From Lentimicrobiaceae bacterium (GTDB lineage Bacteria; Bacteroidota; Bacteroidia; Bacteroidales; F082), in contig SUWV01000001.1 of NCBI GenBank assembly GCA_015061315.1, positions 1-64,000 on the forward strand: a DNA stretch of 64,000 nucleotides, given 5' to 3'. Numbering within the stretch: position 1 is the first letter of the stretch; each line of letters opens with the position of its first letter. Position numbers and translations under genes: made by a program. Below the pieces are notes generated by a model that made no database searches, was not told the DNA's origin, and saw only the letters and a list, made by a program, of their open reading frames with translations. Positions 18,495 to 27,102 of this stretch are shown here, one piece after another.

Positions 18495-18675
18495 AAAAAA
18501 AAGAGCGTGGTGCAATGTCGCCTAATTTGTGATCTTGAGGTTCTGGACTACCTAAAACTAATCAAATTAATCGAACAAAGCCCACGCATAACGCGTGAGC
18601 GTTTTAAAGCTTTGTCCTTGATTAGTTTTTTGAAATTGTCCAGATTTCAAGAATCACAAGTTAGCTAAAACGCCT
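18495..18675 (-). ncRNA. Structured ~180-nt noncoding RNA, copy 1 (6S-like rod)
   Basis: The minus-strand transcript is predicted from a TAAGTTTG promoter (18687-18680) to a run of eight U (18502-18495). Helices seen: GTCCAG/CTGGAC with an adjoining 12-bp stem (plus-strand 18524-18547 with 18638-18660), AACTAATCAA/TTGATTAGTT (18556-18565 with 18618-18627), a CAAAGC/GCTTTG stem, and an apical hairpin GCTCACGC..GCGTGGGC (18580-18600). Copy 2 at 21473-21655 keeps the same helices with different paired bases, so covariation supports a real RNA. Length and bubble-interrupted rod shape recall 6S RNA, but identity is unproven. Confidence 0.72.
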
Positions 18676-18679
18676 TTTC

Positions 18680-18687
18680 CAAACTTA
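18680..18687 (-). promoter_or_regulatory. -7 element (TAAGTTTG) for ncRNA copy 1
   Basis: Exact TAnnTTTG match about six bases before the predicted RNA 5' end. An ATATACACAT stretch further upstream is also conserved at copy 2. Confidence 0.65.
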
Positions 18688-18929
18688 CAATGTGTATATA
18701 ATTACGATTATTTTTCTGTTTCTTGACTCCTTTTTTGGTTATTATCCCATTTTTTTCTTAATGCAAAGGTAATTTATTTTTCAATCAGTAGTGAAATTAA
18801 CTTTGTCTTTTTCAGTTTTTCTTAAAATTTTTATGTAAAATTATCTTAATTTTCATTTACAATTGATTGATTTATATTGAAAAGAAAATTTTTTTCAAAA
18901 AAATGTCGAAATTACAATTTTTATTGTAG

Positions 18930-18937
18930 TAATTTTG
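18930..18937 (+). promoter_or_regulatory. -7 element (TAATTTTG) for topA
   Basis: TAnnTTTG match 58 bases upstream of the topA ATG. The remaining 18.69-18.93 kb gap is AT-rich and shows no other feature. Confidence 0.6.
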
Positions 18938-18995
18938 CACGCGAGAAACGTTATTATTTCGTTATACTTTTTTTGAAATTAAACACATTATATAT

Positions 18996-21314
18996 ATGGT
19001 AAAAAACTTAGTAATTGTCGAGTCTCCTGCCAAAGCTAAAACGATAGAAGGTTTTTTGGGAAAAGATTATGTAGTGAAGTCGAGCTATGGTCATGTGAGA
19101 GACTTGAACAAATCGAATCTTAGTTTAGACATGGATAATGGCTTTGAGCCTATATACAACATTCCATCCGACAAAAAGACATTAGTTGCCGAGTTGAAGA
19201 AGATAGCAGAGAAAGCCGAGATGGTTTGGTTGGCTTCCGATGAAGACCGCGAAGGAGAATCAATATCATGGCATCTTTATGAGACCTTAGGATTAAAAGA
19301 AGATAAATATCGTCGTATAGTTTTTCATGAGATTACGAAGACTGCCATTGCTCATGCCATCGACAATCCTCGTAAGATCGACATGGACTTAGTATCTGCT
19401 CAGCAGGCGCGTCGTGTCCTCGACCGTCTCGTCGGTTATGAGTTGTCGCCCTTGCTTTGGAAGAAGGTGAAACCATCGCTCTCCGCAGGTCGTGTGCAGT
19501 CGGTCGTTGTCAGATTGATTGTTGAATGCGAGGAAGAAATAAAGAACTTCAAGCAGACGAGTTCGTTCCGTGTGACAGCGATATTCACTTTCACCGTCGA
19601 TAATAAAGAATATTCTTTAGCAGCAGAATTACCATATCGTTTCGAGACAGAAGAAGAAGCTCTCGCTTTCTTACAAAACTGCAAAGAGGCATCATATAAG
19701 ATAAAATCAATAGATAAGAAGCCTCTGTCGAAGATGCCAGCTCCTCCTTTCACGACATCGACATTACAACAAGAAGCTGGTCGTAAACTTGGATTCTCCG
19801 TGAGCAACACCATGCGTATAGCACAACAGCTTTACGAGTCAGGAAAGATAACTTATATGCGTACCGACTCCGTCAACCTCTCACAATTTGCCCTTATGTC
19901 GGCTAAGAAAGAGATTGAAAATATGTATGGACCTCAATATGCCAAGACACGACAATTCTCAACGAAATCGAAAGGCGCACAAGAAGCACACGAAGCTATC
20001 CGTCCTACATACTTAGACCAACAAACCATCAAAGGAACCGCCGATGAACGTAAGCTCTACGAACTTATCTGGAAACGTACCATCGCCTCTCAGATGGCAG
20101 AAGCTCAGATTGAGAAGACAAACGTAAGTATTGAAATATCTAATTCCGACAAAGAATTTACTGCAAACGGTGAAGTCGTTATGTTCGATGGCTTCTTGAA
20201 AGTATATACCGAGAGTACAAATGAAGAGCAGGGAGAGACAACGAGTGGAATGCTGCCTCCTCTCACAGTAGGTCAAGTACTCGACTTAGAGAAGATGGAA
20301 GCACAACAACGTTTCACACGCCACACTCCTCGTTATACAGAGTCGAGCCTTGTGAAGAAAATGGAAGAACTCGGAATAGGACGTCCTTCTACCTACGCCC
20401 CTACAATCTCAACAATACAAAAAAGAGGCTACGTGGAGAAGAAAGATATTCAAGGTGAAGTTCGTAACTATAAGCTTCTCACCCTCAAGAAAAATAAGAT
20501 AACAGAAAAGATAGGAAAAGAGAATATCGGCAACGAGAAAGGAAAACTCGTTCCTACTGACATCGGCGTTCTCGTCAACAGATTCTTAACTCAATATTTC
20601 GACACTATCGTGGATTATAACTTCACCGCTAATGTAGAGAAAGAGTTCGACAAGGTGGCTGAAGGCGAGTGCAAATGGAACGCTATGATCGCCGATTTCT
20701 ATAAAGACTTCCACAAGAAGATTGAAGAGACATCTGATAACTCAGGTAAATTCAGCGGAGAGAAATATCTTGGCATCGACCCTGAGTCGGGTAAGAATGT
20801 TTATGTGAAGATAGGTCGCTTCGGCCCTGTGGCTCAGATAGGCGACACCGACTCTGACGAGAAACCTAAGTTTGCTGGCTTGAAGAAAGATCAAAGCATA
20901 GAGACTATCACGTTAGAAGAAGTCTTAGGTTTGTTTGCCTTCCCTCGCACACTCGGCGAGTTTGAAGGTACAGAAGTACAGATTGCCATCGGCCGCTTCG
21001 GTCCATATATCAAACATAACAACACCTTCTATAGCCTCTCCAAATTGGATGACCCTGCAACGGTGACATGCGAGAGAGCTGTGGAGATAATAGAGACAAA
21101 ACGTAAGACTGACCAAGATAATATCGTTTCAACATATCCTGAAAACGAAGACTTGAAAGTGCTGAAAGGTCGCTTCGGAATCTATATATCGATGAACAAA
21201 CAAAACTATAAGATTCCAAAGACATACGACCCTACGAAGTTAAGCTATCAAGATTGCATGGATATCATCGCCAATCCAGATAATGCTTCCAAGAAAAGAG
21301 GGAAGAGTAAGTAA
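18996..21314 (+). CDS. topA: DNA topoisomerase I (type IA)
   Basis: The 772-residue protein relaxes negatively supercoiled DNA. It shows the Toprim motifs VESPAKAKTIEGFLG and SDEDREGESISWHL, the active-site region SGKITYMRTDSVNLS (catalytic Tyr) and the HEAIRPT motif. The C-terminal part (about 590-770) has topoisomerase C-terminal repeats (GRFGPYIKHNN, GRFGIYISMNK) rather than Cys4 zinc ribbons. It is flanked by inverted copies of the ~180-nt ncRNA. Confidence 0.96.
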   Translation: MVKNLVIVESPAKAKTIEGFLGKDYVVKSSYGHVRDLNKSNLSLDMDNGFEPIYNIPSDKKTLVAELKKIAEKAEMVWLASDEDREGESISWHLYETLGLKEDKYRRIVFHEITKTAIAHAIDNPRKIDMDLVSAQQARRVLDRLVGYELSPLLWKKVKPSLSAGRVQSVVVRLIVECEEEIKNFKQTSSFRVTAIFTFTVDNKEYSLAAELPYRFETEEEALAFLQNCKEASYKIKSIDKKPLSKMPAPPFTTSTLQQEAGRKLGFSVSNTMRIAQQLYESGKITYMRTDSVNLSQFALMSAKKEIENMYGPQYAKTRQFSTKSKGAQEAHEAIRPTYLDQQTIKGTADERKLYELIWKRTIASQMAEAQIEKTNVSIEISNSDKEFTANGEVVMFDGFLKVYTESTNEEQGETTSGMLPPLTVGQVLDLEKMEAQQRFTRHTPRYTESSLVKKMEELGIGRPSTYAPTISTIQKRGYVEKKDIQGEVRNYKLLTLKKNKITEKIGKENIGNEKGKLVPTDIGVLVNRFLTQYFDTIVDYNFTANVEKEFDKVAEGECKWNAMIADFYKDFHKKIEETSDNSGKFSGEKYLGIDPESGKNVYVKIGRFGPVAQIGDTDSDEKPKFAGLKKDQSIETITLEEVLGLFAFPRTLGEFEGTEVQIAIGRFGPYIKHNNTFYSLSKLDDPATVTCERAVEIIETKRKTDQDNIVSTYPENEDLKVLKGRFGIYISMNKQNYKIPKTYDPTKLSYQDCMDIIANPDNASKKRGKSK

Positions 21315-21472
21315 ATTTACAGTTAACAATTTACAATTAACAATTAAAATTTTAGAGAAAAATAGTTTATAATAAAAAAATAATTATTTTTGTCACTAAG
21401 AAAATAAGTCGTAACAAAGACATTTGCCTATGAAATAAAAAAATCTATTTTAATATACACATCATAGAATAG

Positions 21473-21655
21473 AAGAAAGCGAAGTAGCTTAACACTGGAT
21501 GCTTTGAAACTTGGACACTTTCAAATAACATCTCCCAGAGTAAGGCGACGTTCGCTCACGCTATATGCGTGGGCTTTACTCGTTGTAGTTGGGAGATACG
21601 GTAGTCCAAGACCTAAAAGCATCCAATGAAAGCGATAAAGTGCCACGTTTTTTTT
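21473..21655 (+). ncRNA. Structured ~183-nt noncoding RNA, copy 2 (6S-like rod)
   Basis: This plus-strand paralogue of the 18.5 kb RNA ends in eight U (21648-21655). Helices: TGGATGCTTT/AAAGCATCCA (21496-21505 with 21616-21625), CTTGGAC/GTCCAAG (21510-21516 with 21604-21610), ATCTCCCA/TGGGAGAT (21530-21537 with 21590-21597), GAGTAA/TTACTC, and the apical hairpin CGCTCACG..CGTGGGC (21553-21574). The apex, the bubble sequence GGAC.n.TTTCAAA and GGTAGTCC are nearly identical to copy 1, whereas several helices differ on both strands. The promoter is weaker by eye (CATAGAAT after a conserved ATATACACAT). Confidence 0.72.
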
Positions 21656-21672
21656 ATGTGTATATTTCTCAT

Positions 21673-21731
21673 AATATCTCCCGGCACAAAAAATAAAACA
21701 ATTATCCAAAACCGACGTGCCGATGGGATAT
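21673..21731 (+). promoter_or_regulatory. Long hairpin in the leader of the small secreted gene at 21749
   Basis: ATATCTCCCGGCAC (from about 21673) pairs imperfectly with GTGCCGATGGGATAT (to about 21731), just before the ATG at 21749. It could be a leader structure or part of a further small RNA. Nothing else explains it. Confidence 0.35.
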
Positions 21732-21748
21732 AACTGGCGAAAATTGAA

Positions 21749-22144
21749 ATGAAAAAAGTATTATTAGCTTTATCATTGGTGTTAGGATTATTTATATACT
21801 TAAATGCGGAAAATAATAATAACACCTTAACTACACAGAATGAAGTTCAAACAATATCTGGATTTTATGCAAGTGTCAGTGAAACTTTAGTCAATACAAC
21901 ATACCAGCAAGAAGTATATTTATACACTGATGGAACTTGCGTAGTAAGAACTACTGACGGAAGAGGAACTGGCAAATATAATTTATCAGGTGGAACTATC
22001 TATATCAATTGGGATAATGGTATTAATCAACAAGGTTCTTATTCTTCAGTAAAAGATGTTAAAAATAGAACTCGCATTAAAAGTATTACAATAGAAGGTG
22101 TTACTTACACAAACACAGAACGTTTTGTCGTTAGAAGAGGCTAA
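21749..22144 (+). CDS. Small secreted protein of unknown function
   Basis: The 131-residue product has a signal peptide (MKKVLLALSLVLGLFIYLNA). A compact beta-rich domain follows with a strand pattern LYTDGTCVVRTTDGRGTGKYNLSGGT seen in two parts around residues 68-95; this resembles small lipocalin-like or DUF-type envelope proteins. I do not recognise the family. It lies 33 bases before a small lipoprotein gene and probably forms a two-gene unit with it. A strong palindromic terminator follows the second gene. Confidence 0.65.
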   Translation: MKKVLLALSLVLGLFIYLNAENNNNTLTTQNEVQTISGFYASVSETLVNTTYQQEVYLYTDGTCVVRTTDGRGTGKYNLSGGTIYINWDNGINQQGSYSSVKDVKNRTRIKSITIEGVTYTNTERFVVRRG

Positions 22145-22177
22145 TCAAATTTTGTTTAATTTAAAAAGTTATTAAAA

Positions 22178-22378
22178 ATGAAAAAGATATTATTATTAGC
22201 AAGTTTAGCTATAACATCATTGTTAGCTTTCACAAGTTGTACAGCAGAAGAAACTGATGCATTTATTGATGGATTTTATCAAGGATATTATGGCACCTAT
22301 GAGAATCATGAAGATGGAAATTGTCCTGAACTCAACTATGATTCAGAATATGTTGTTGAAGAGTCATATTCAGAATGA
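22178..22378 (+). CDS. Small lipoprotein of unknown function
   Basis: The 66-residue product has a clear lipobox (AFTSC, Cys about residue 21). Its mature part is only about 45 residues and is rich in Asp, Glu and Tyr (DGFYQGYYGTYENHEDG). It starts 33 bases after the preceding secreted protein gene. It has the look of a small surface lipoprotein; no function can be assigned. Confidence 0.6.
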   Translation: MKKILLLASLAITSLLAFTSCTAEETDAFIDGFYQGYYGTYENHEDGNCPELNYDSEYVVEESYSE

Positions 22379-22408
22379 TTTTTTAACAATTTAGAGATTT
22401 GACATTGT

Positions 22409-22442
22409 TATCGGCTCGAGAATTCTCGAGCCGATATTTTTT
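22409..22442 (+). terminator. Rho-independent terminator (perfect 28-nt palindrome plus T run)
   Basis: TATCGGCTCGAGAA (22409-22422) is the exact reverse complement of 22423-22436, and a T-rich tail follows. It ends the two small secreted-protein genes. Confidence 0.85.
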
Positions 22443-22680
22443 CTAAAATTAGAAAAGTGTATTTTTTTACTTGGTATTTTATAGGAAAAGTGTAAAAAGA
22501 TATACTTTACAGGGGGATGGTTTAATTTAGAATCAATAGTTATAGTTGTTATAATATACAAATTAGGATAAGGATAATCTTGGAAAAACGGCAAAAAGGA
22601 TGTAATTTTGCCATGGAAAAACGGCAATACTATGCTTAAAAGAAAGATAGACAATTATATAGGATTTTAACTATCAACCA
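22443..22680. other. Gap between the small lipoprotein gene and polA; one 14-nt direct repeat only
   Basis: No convincing gene. The 14-mer TGGAAAAACGGCAA occurs twice (22581-22594 and 22614-22627), 33 bases apart start to start. Its meaning is unknown. Confidence 0.5.
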
Positions 22681-25380
22681 TCAATGGGCTTCCAACCAAT
22701 TCTCTCCTGTATTAAGATTTACTTCTATCGGGATGCTGAGAGGTAAGGCATTGAGCATCTTGTCTCTGACAATCTCCTGTATCATCTCTAACTCCTCTTT
22801 GCATACATCGAAGACCAATTCGTCGTGAACCTGCAATATCATCTTCGACTTCATATTGCGAGCCGTCATAGCCTTGTCAATCTCAATCATCGCTATCTTT
22901 ATCATATCAGCAGAGCTGCCCTGTATAGGAGCGTTGATGGCGTTTCTCTCGGCGAAGTTCCTCACCACGCTATTGCCAGAATTAATATCTCTGAGATAAC
23001 GACGACGACCTAACATCGTCTCGACAAAGCCATTGTCTTTCGCGAAATTAACTTGCGAGTCGATATAACTCTGAATACCGACATACTCTTTGAAGTAACT
23101 CTTGATAATCTGCGACGCCTCACTCCTCGAAATCTTCAGCCGTTCCGCGAGACCGAAAGCCGACATTCCGTAAATGATTCCGAAGTTGACAGCTTTCGCG
23201 TTACGACGCATCTCTGGCGTGACATCTTCAATGGCTACATTATAAACACGCGAGGCTGTGTCGGCATGAATATCCAAACCTTCACGGAAAGCATTCTGCA
23301 TTGCTTGGTCATCACTGAGATGAGCTATGATTCTCAATTCAATCTGCGAATAATCCGCCGCGAGCAAAATATGATTGTCGTCGCGCGGGACAAATGCCTT
23401 TCTTATCTCGCGACCTTTGTCGGTGCGAACAGGAATGTTCTGCAAATTAGGATTGTTAGAACTTAACCTCCCTGTTGCCGTAACAGCCTGATTAAAAGAA
23501 GTATGAATCAAACCGTCATCTTTATTAACCAAAGAAGGAAGCGCATCGACGTATGTCGATTTCAACTTCGTCAAGGAACGATAATCTAAAATAAGCTGAA
23601 CGATAGGACTTTCGTCGATAATCTTCTGAAGAATCTCCTCGCCCGTTGGATATTGACCTGTCTTAGTTTTCTTCGCCGGAGCTTTTATACCCAACTTCTC
23701 AAAAAGAATCTCGCCTAATTGTTTAGGAGAACCAATGTTAAAGGTAGTTCCCGCAATCTCGTAAATCTTATTTTCAATCTCTTTAATCTCTTTCGCCTGC
23801 TCATCACTGATTTGTTTCAAGCCTTCAATATCGATTTTCACTCCGTTAGATTCCATCTTAGACAGAACTCTAACCAATGGCATCTCAATATTATAGAAAA
23901 GATTTTCTAAGTTATTTTCAATCAATAATGATTTAAACTTATCATAAAGCTGCCAGATCGCGTCACCATTATTTGTAGCATAGATGTCAACAAGATAATC
24001 CAAGCTGTGATTCAGTTCCGGCTCTATGAGATAATGAGCTATCATCACGTCCCATAATTTATTTTTCAACTCGATGCCATGTCTTGCGAGAAATGTGATA
24101 AGCGATTTTACATTATGACCGATGACAGTCTTGTTCTCATCAGAGAAGATTTCTTTGAAGGCTATTAGCCGTTGGCTGCCGGCTATTAGCAATTTATATA
24201 CATCATGCAGATTGGGTGAAATTACCAATTCTGTTTCATCGACATGAAGAACGTAAGCATCAACTTTCTTTAAAATATCAATAAGTTCGGAAAGCTTTTT
24301 CTCATCATCAATGATAATTGACTCTATCTTATTTTCAACGACTTCTTGAGGCTCATCAAAACTACCAAACAAATCTAATTGGTTATTGTCTGTTGACTCG
24401 GTGACTCGGTGACTCGGTGTCTTATTGATTTGTTTAGACGTGTCAATGTTTTTTGATTGAATAGGTATCATTGACGCGTCTCTACTTTGCGACTCAGCGA
24501 CTCGTTGACTCGGTGACTTCAAGAACCTCGTCATGAAAGTACGAAATTCCAATTCTTCAAAAAGTTCGGTCAGATATTCATAATTTGGTTCTTTCACTTT
24601 AAGATCTCCTTCATTGAAATCTATAGGAACATTAATATCTATTGTCGCGAGTTGTTTTGACATTATACCTTTATGAGCATTGTTAATTACATTCTCGCGC
24701 ATCTTACCCTTGAGTTTATCGGCGTTGGCGATAACATTTTCTACGGAGTCGTATTCGGCTATGAGTTTAGAAGCAGTCTTCTCTCCTATTCCTGGTATTC
24801 CAGGTATATTATCAGAAGCATCGCCCCAGAGACCGAGAATATCGATAACTTGTTCAGGACGTGATATGCCGAATTTCTCGCACACTTCTTTCACACCGAG
24901 AACTTTTGCGGGCTCGCCACCTTTAGCAGGTTTATAAATAAAGATATTATCGCTCACGAGTTGACCGAAGTCTTTGTCAGGTGTCATCATATAAGTCGTG
25001 AAGCCTTCATTTTCTGCTTTCTTAGAAAGAGTTCCAATGATGTCGTCAGCTTCGTAACCTGCTTTTTCAAAGATAGGAATGTTAAAACCTTTTATGATTT
25101 CTTTGATGTAAGGCACAGAAATTTTGATGTCGGGTGGTGTTTCCTCACGATTTGCCTTATATTCAGCGAAGTTTTCTGTTCGGCGTATAGGTTCGCCCAA
25201 GTCGAAAGCAACGCCTATGTGAGTTGGGTTCTCATTTTTCAGCACTTCGTACAATGTATTAAGGAAACCCATTATTGCCGAGGTATTTAGACCTTTTGAA
25301 TTAACACGAGGATTTTTATTTAAGGCAAAATAAGCTCTATATATCAATGCATAAGCGTCGAGAAGAAACAGTTTTTTCAT
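22681..25380 (-). CDS. polA: DNA polymerase I with an in-frame repeat-derived insertion
   Basis: The 899-residue protein has a 5'-3' exonuclease domain (about 1-290), a 3'-5' exonuclease-like domain (about 355-530) and a polymerase domain (about 540-899) with motif A (ADYSQIELRIIAHLS), motif B (RRNAKAVNFGIIYGMS) and motif C (QVHDELVFDV). It performs repair and Okazaki-fragment processing. The proofreading DxE and exo II Asp motifs are not recognisable (HVDETELV, GHNVKS), so proofreading may be lost. Between the two exonuclease domains an in-frame stretch (SPSQRVAESQSR to TPSHRVTESTD) is encoded by octamer repeats flanking a palindrome. Confidence 0.95.
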   Translation of the reverse strand: MKKLFLLDAYALIYRAYFALNKNPRVNSKGLNTSAIMGFLNTLYEVLKNENPTHIGVAFDLGEPIRRTENFAEYKANREETPPDIKISVPYIKEIIKGFNIPIFEKAGYEADDIIGTLSKKAENEGFTTYMMTPDKDFGQLVSDNIFIYKPAKGGEPAKVLGVKEVCEKFGISRPEQVIDILGLWGDASDNIPGIPGIGEKTASKLIAEYDSVENVIANADKLKGKMRENVINNAHKGIMSKQLATIDINVPIDFNEGDLKVKEPNYEYLTELFEELEFRTFMTRFLKSPSQRVAESQSRDASMIPIQSKNIDTSKQINKTPSHRVTESTDNNQLDLFGSFDEPQEVVENKIESIIIDDEKKLSELIDILKKVDAYVLHVDETELVISPNLHDVYKLLIAGSQRLIAFKEIFSDENKTVIGHNVKSLITFLARHGIELKNKLWDVMIAHYLIEPELNHSLDYLVDIYATNNGDAIWQLYDKFKSLLIENNLENLFYNIEMPLVRVLSKMESNGVKIDIEGLKQISDEQAKEIKEIENKIYEIAGTTFNIGSPKQLGEILFEKLGIKAPAKKTKTGQYPTGEEILQKIIDESPIVQLILDYRSLTKLKSTYVDALPSLVNKDDGLIHTSFNQAVTATGRLSSNNPNLQNIPVRTDKGREIRKAFVPRDDNHILLAADYSQIELRIIAHLSDDQAMQNAFREGLDIHADTASRVYNVAIEDVTPEMRRNAKAVNFGIIYGMSAFGLAERLKISRSEASQIIKSYFKEYVGIQSYIDSQVNFAKDNGFVETMLGRRRYLRDINSGNSVVRNFAERNAINAPIQGSSADMIKIAMIEIDKAMTARNMKSKMILQVHDELVFDVCKEELEMIQEIVRDKMLNALPLSIPIEVNLNTGENWLEAH
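24391..24517. repeat. Palindromic repeat flanked by octamer arrays inside polA
   Basis: Octamers (tgactcgg x3) at 24391-24421 and degenerate gactcggt/gactcagc units at 24489-24517 enclose the inverted repeat AGACGTGTCAATG (24436-24448) / CATTGACGCGTCT (24469-24481). The same palindrome family occurs in intergenic DNA at 56456-56505. The insertion keeps the reading frame and adds about 40 residues in an interdomain linker. Confidence 0.85.
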
Positions 25381-25535
25381 CGTGAAAATTTTTAAGTAAA
25401 AGTAAGAAAAAAAAGCATACTTGAGGTAAATTTCATCACAATAAAAACATCTGTTATAAATAACTGATAATCAAATAATATTTTTTTATACTATCAAAAT
25501 ATTGAAAAAAAATGCTGTGATTAAAAAAAAAGGTT

Positions 25536-25543
25536 TAACTTTG
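25536..25543 (+). promoter_or_regulatory. -7 element (TAACTTTG) for acpP-fabF-rnc
   Basis: TAnnTTTG match 53 bases upstream of the acpP ATG at 25597. Confidence 0.7.
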
Positions 25544-25596
25544 CAACAAGTTTTTTTTCTTGAGCAGAAAATATTATTAACTTAAATTTTAAAATC

Positions 25597-25833
25597 ATGG
25601 CAGACGTTAAAGAAAAAGTTGTGTCAATTATTGTTGATAAATTAGGTGTTAATCCTGAAGACGTAGTAGAAACAGCAAGTTTCACAAATGACTTAGGAGC
25701 CGATTCACTTGACACAGTTGAGTTAATCATGGAATTTGAAAAAGAATTTAATGTTACAATTCCAGACGATCAAGCAGAGAAAATCTCTACAGTGGGTGAC
25801 GCTTTAAAATATATTGAAGAAAATATTGGATAA
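25597..25833 (+). CDS. acpP: Acyl carrier protein
   Basis: The 78-residue acidic protein carries the phosphopantetheine attachment motif [16 protein letters not shown] (Ser of DSL). It shuttles acyl chains during type II fatty-acid synthesis. It is followed after 10 bases by fabF and then rnc, the gene order widely conserved in bacteria. A TAnnTTTG promoter precedes it. Confidence 0.97.
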   Translation: MADVKEKVVSIIVDKLGVNPEDVVETASFTNDLGADSLDTVELIMEFEKEFNVTIPDDQAEKISTVGDALKYIEENIG

Positions 25834-25843
25834 ATAAAGAAAT

Positions 25844-27094
25844 ATGGAGTTGAGACGTGTAGTTGTAACAGGATTAGGTGCTATCACGCCAGTAGGTAAT
25901 ACAGTTTCAGAATTTTGGAAATCTATATGTAATGGTGTTAATGGTGTAGGTCCTATCACACGTTTCGATTCTTCGAAGTTTAAAACCCGCATAGCATGTG
26001 AGGTTAAGAATTTCGACCCGCTGCAATTCTTTGATCGTAAAGAAGCAAGAAAATTGGATTTATATACTCAGTTTGCTCTTGTAGCATCTGACGAAGCAAT
26101 CCGAGATTCACAAATCACTAAAGACAACACTAATTTCGAGGAAGTTGGTGTTGTCTTTAGTTCTGGTATAGGTGGCATTCAGAGTTTTCATGAAGAAGTG
26201 ACCGCCCATGCCTTAGGAGATGGGACACCCCGTTTCAATCCTTTCATCATTCCAAAATTGTTACCTGATTTAGCTGGAGGTCATATCTCTATCAAGAATG
26301 GATTTCTTGGACCGAACTATTCTACGGTGTCGGCATGTGCCTCATCAGCTAATGCTATCGTTGAAGGTTATAATTACATTCATTACGGTATGTTTCCTGT
26401 TATCGTTGTCGGTGGTTCTGAAGCTGCTGTCTCTGTCCCTGCTATGGCAGGTTTTGAGTCGATGCGAGCATTATCGACACGTAACGATGATATGGCAACA
26501 GCGTCACGTCCTTTCGATGGAGAACGCGACGGCTTCGTCATGGGTGAAGGCTGCGGATGTCTTGTCTTGGAAGACTTAGATCACGCTCTCGCTCGTGGCG
26601 CCAAGATTTATGGTGAGATAGTAGGCTGCGGACTCTCGAGCGATGCTTATCACATCACAGCGCCTCATCCTGAAGGCAAAGGGGCTATGCTGTGTATGGA
26701 CCGCGCCCTGAAATCAGCAGGCTTGAAACCTACCGACATCGACCATATCAACACTCACGGAACATCGACACCAGCAGGCGACACCTCTGAAGCTATGGCT
26801 ATCAGCTCGCTCTTCGGTGATCATGTCGCCAATATGCCTATCAACTCAATTAAGTCAATGACAGGCCACTTGCTCGGCGGCTCAAGCGCCATAGAAGCAA
26901 TAGCTACAGTATTGACATTGCGCGACGGCATCATACCACCAACAATAAATCACTTCAACGACGACCCTTCAATAGATCCTAAATTAGACATCGTATATTG
27001 GGAAGCTCGTAAGAAAGATATGACATATGCTTTGAGCAACGCTTTCGGATTCGGTGGTCATAACGTAAGTGTAATATTTAAAAAATATCAATAA
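25844..27094 (+). CDS. fabF: Beta-ketoacyl-ACP synthase II (FabF)
   Basis: The 416-residue condensing enzyme elongates acyl-ACP with malonyl-ACP. The catalytic triad is visible: Cys in STVSACASSANAI, His in NTHGTSTPAGD and His in KSMTGHLLGGSS. The N-terminus (RRVVVTGLGAITPVGN) and C-terminus (SNAFGFGGHNVSVIF) are canonical. It is the second gene of the acpP-fabF-rnc operon, and length is normal for the family. Confidence 0.97.
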   Translation: MELRRVVVTGLGAITPVGNTVSEFWKSICNGVNGVGPITRFDSSKFKTRIACEVKNFDPLQFFDRKEARKLDLYTQFALVASDEAIRDSQITKDNTNFEEVGVVFSSGIGGIQSFHEEVTAHALGDGTPRFNPFIIPKLLPDLAGGHISIKNGFLGPNYSTVSACASSANAIVEGYNYIHYGMFPVIVVGGSEAAVSVPAMAGFESMRALSTRNDDMATASRPFDGERDGFVMGEGCGCLVLEDLDHALARGAKIYGEIVGCGLSSDAYHITAPHPEGKGAMLCMDRALKSAGLKPTDIDHINTHGTSTPAGDTSEAMAISSLFGDHVANMPINSIKSMTGHLLGGSSAIEAIATVLTLRDGIIPPTINHFNDDPSIDPKLDIVYWEARKKDMTYALSNAFGFGGHNVSVIFKKYQ

Positions 27095-27102
27095 TTTCAG
27101 TT

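Noticed and set aside
22391-22654. 87-codon minus-strand open frame downstream of the small lipoprotein gene
   Set aside because: It runs through the terminator palindrome and has no ribosome-binding site or recognisable features.
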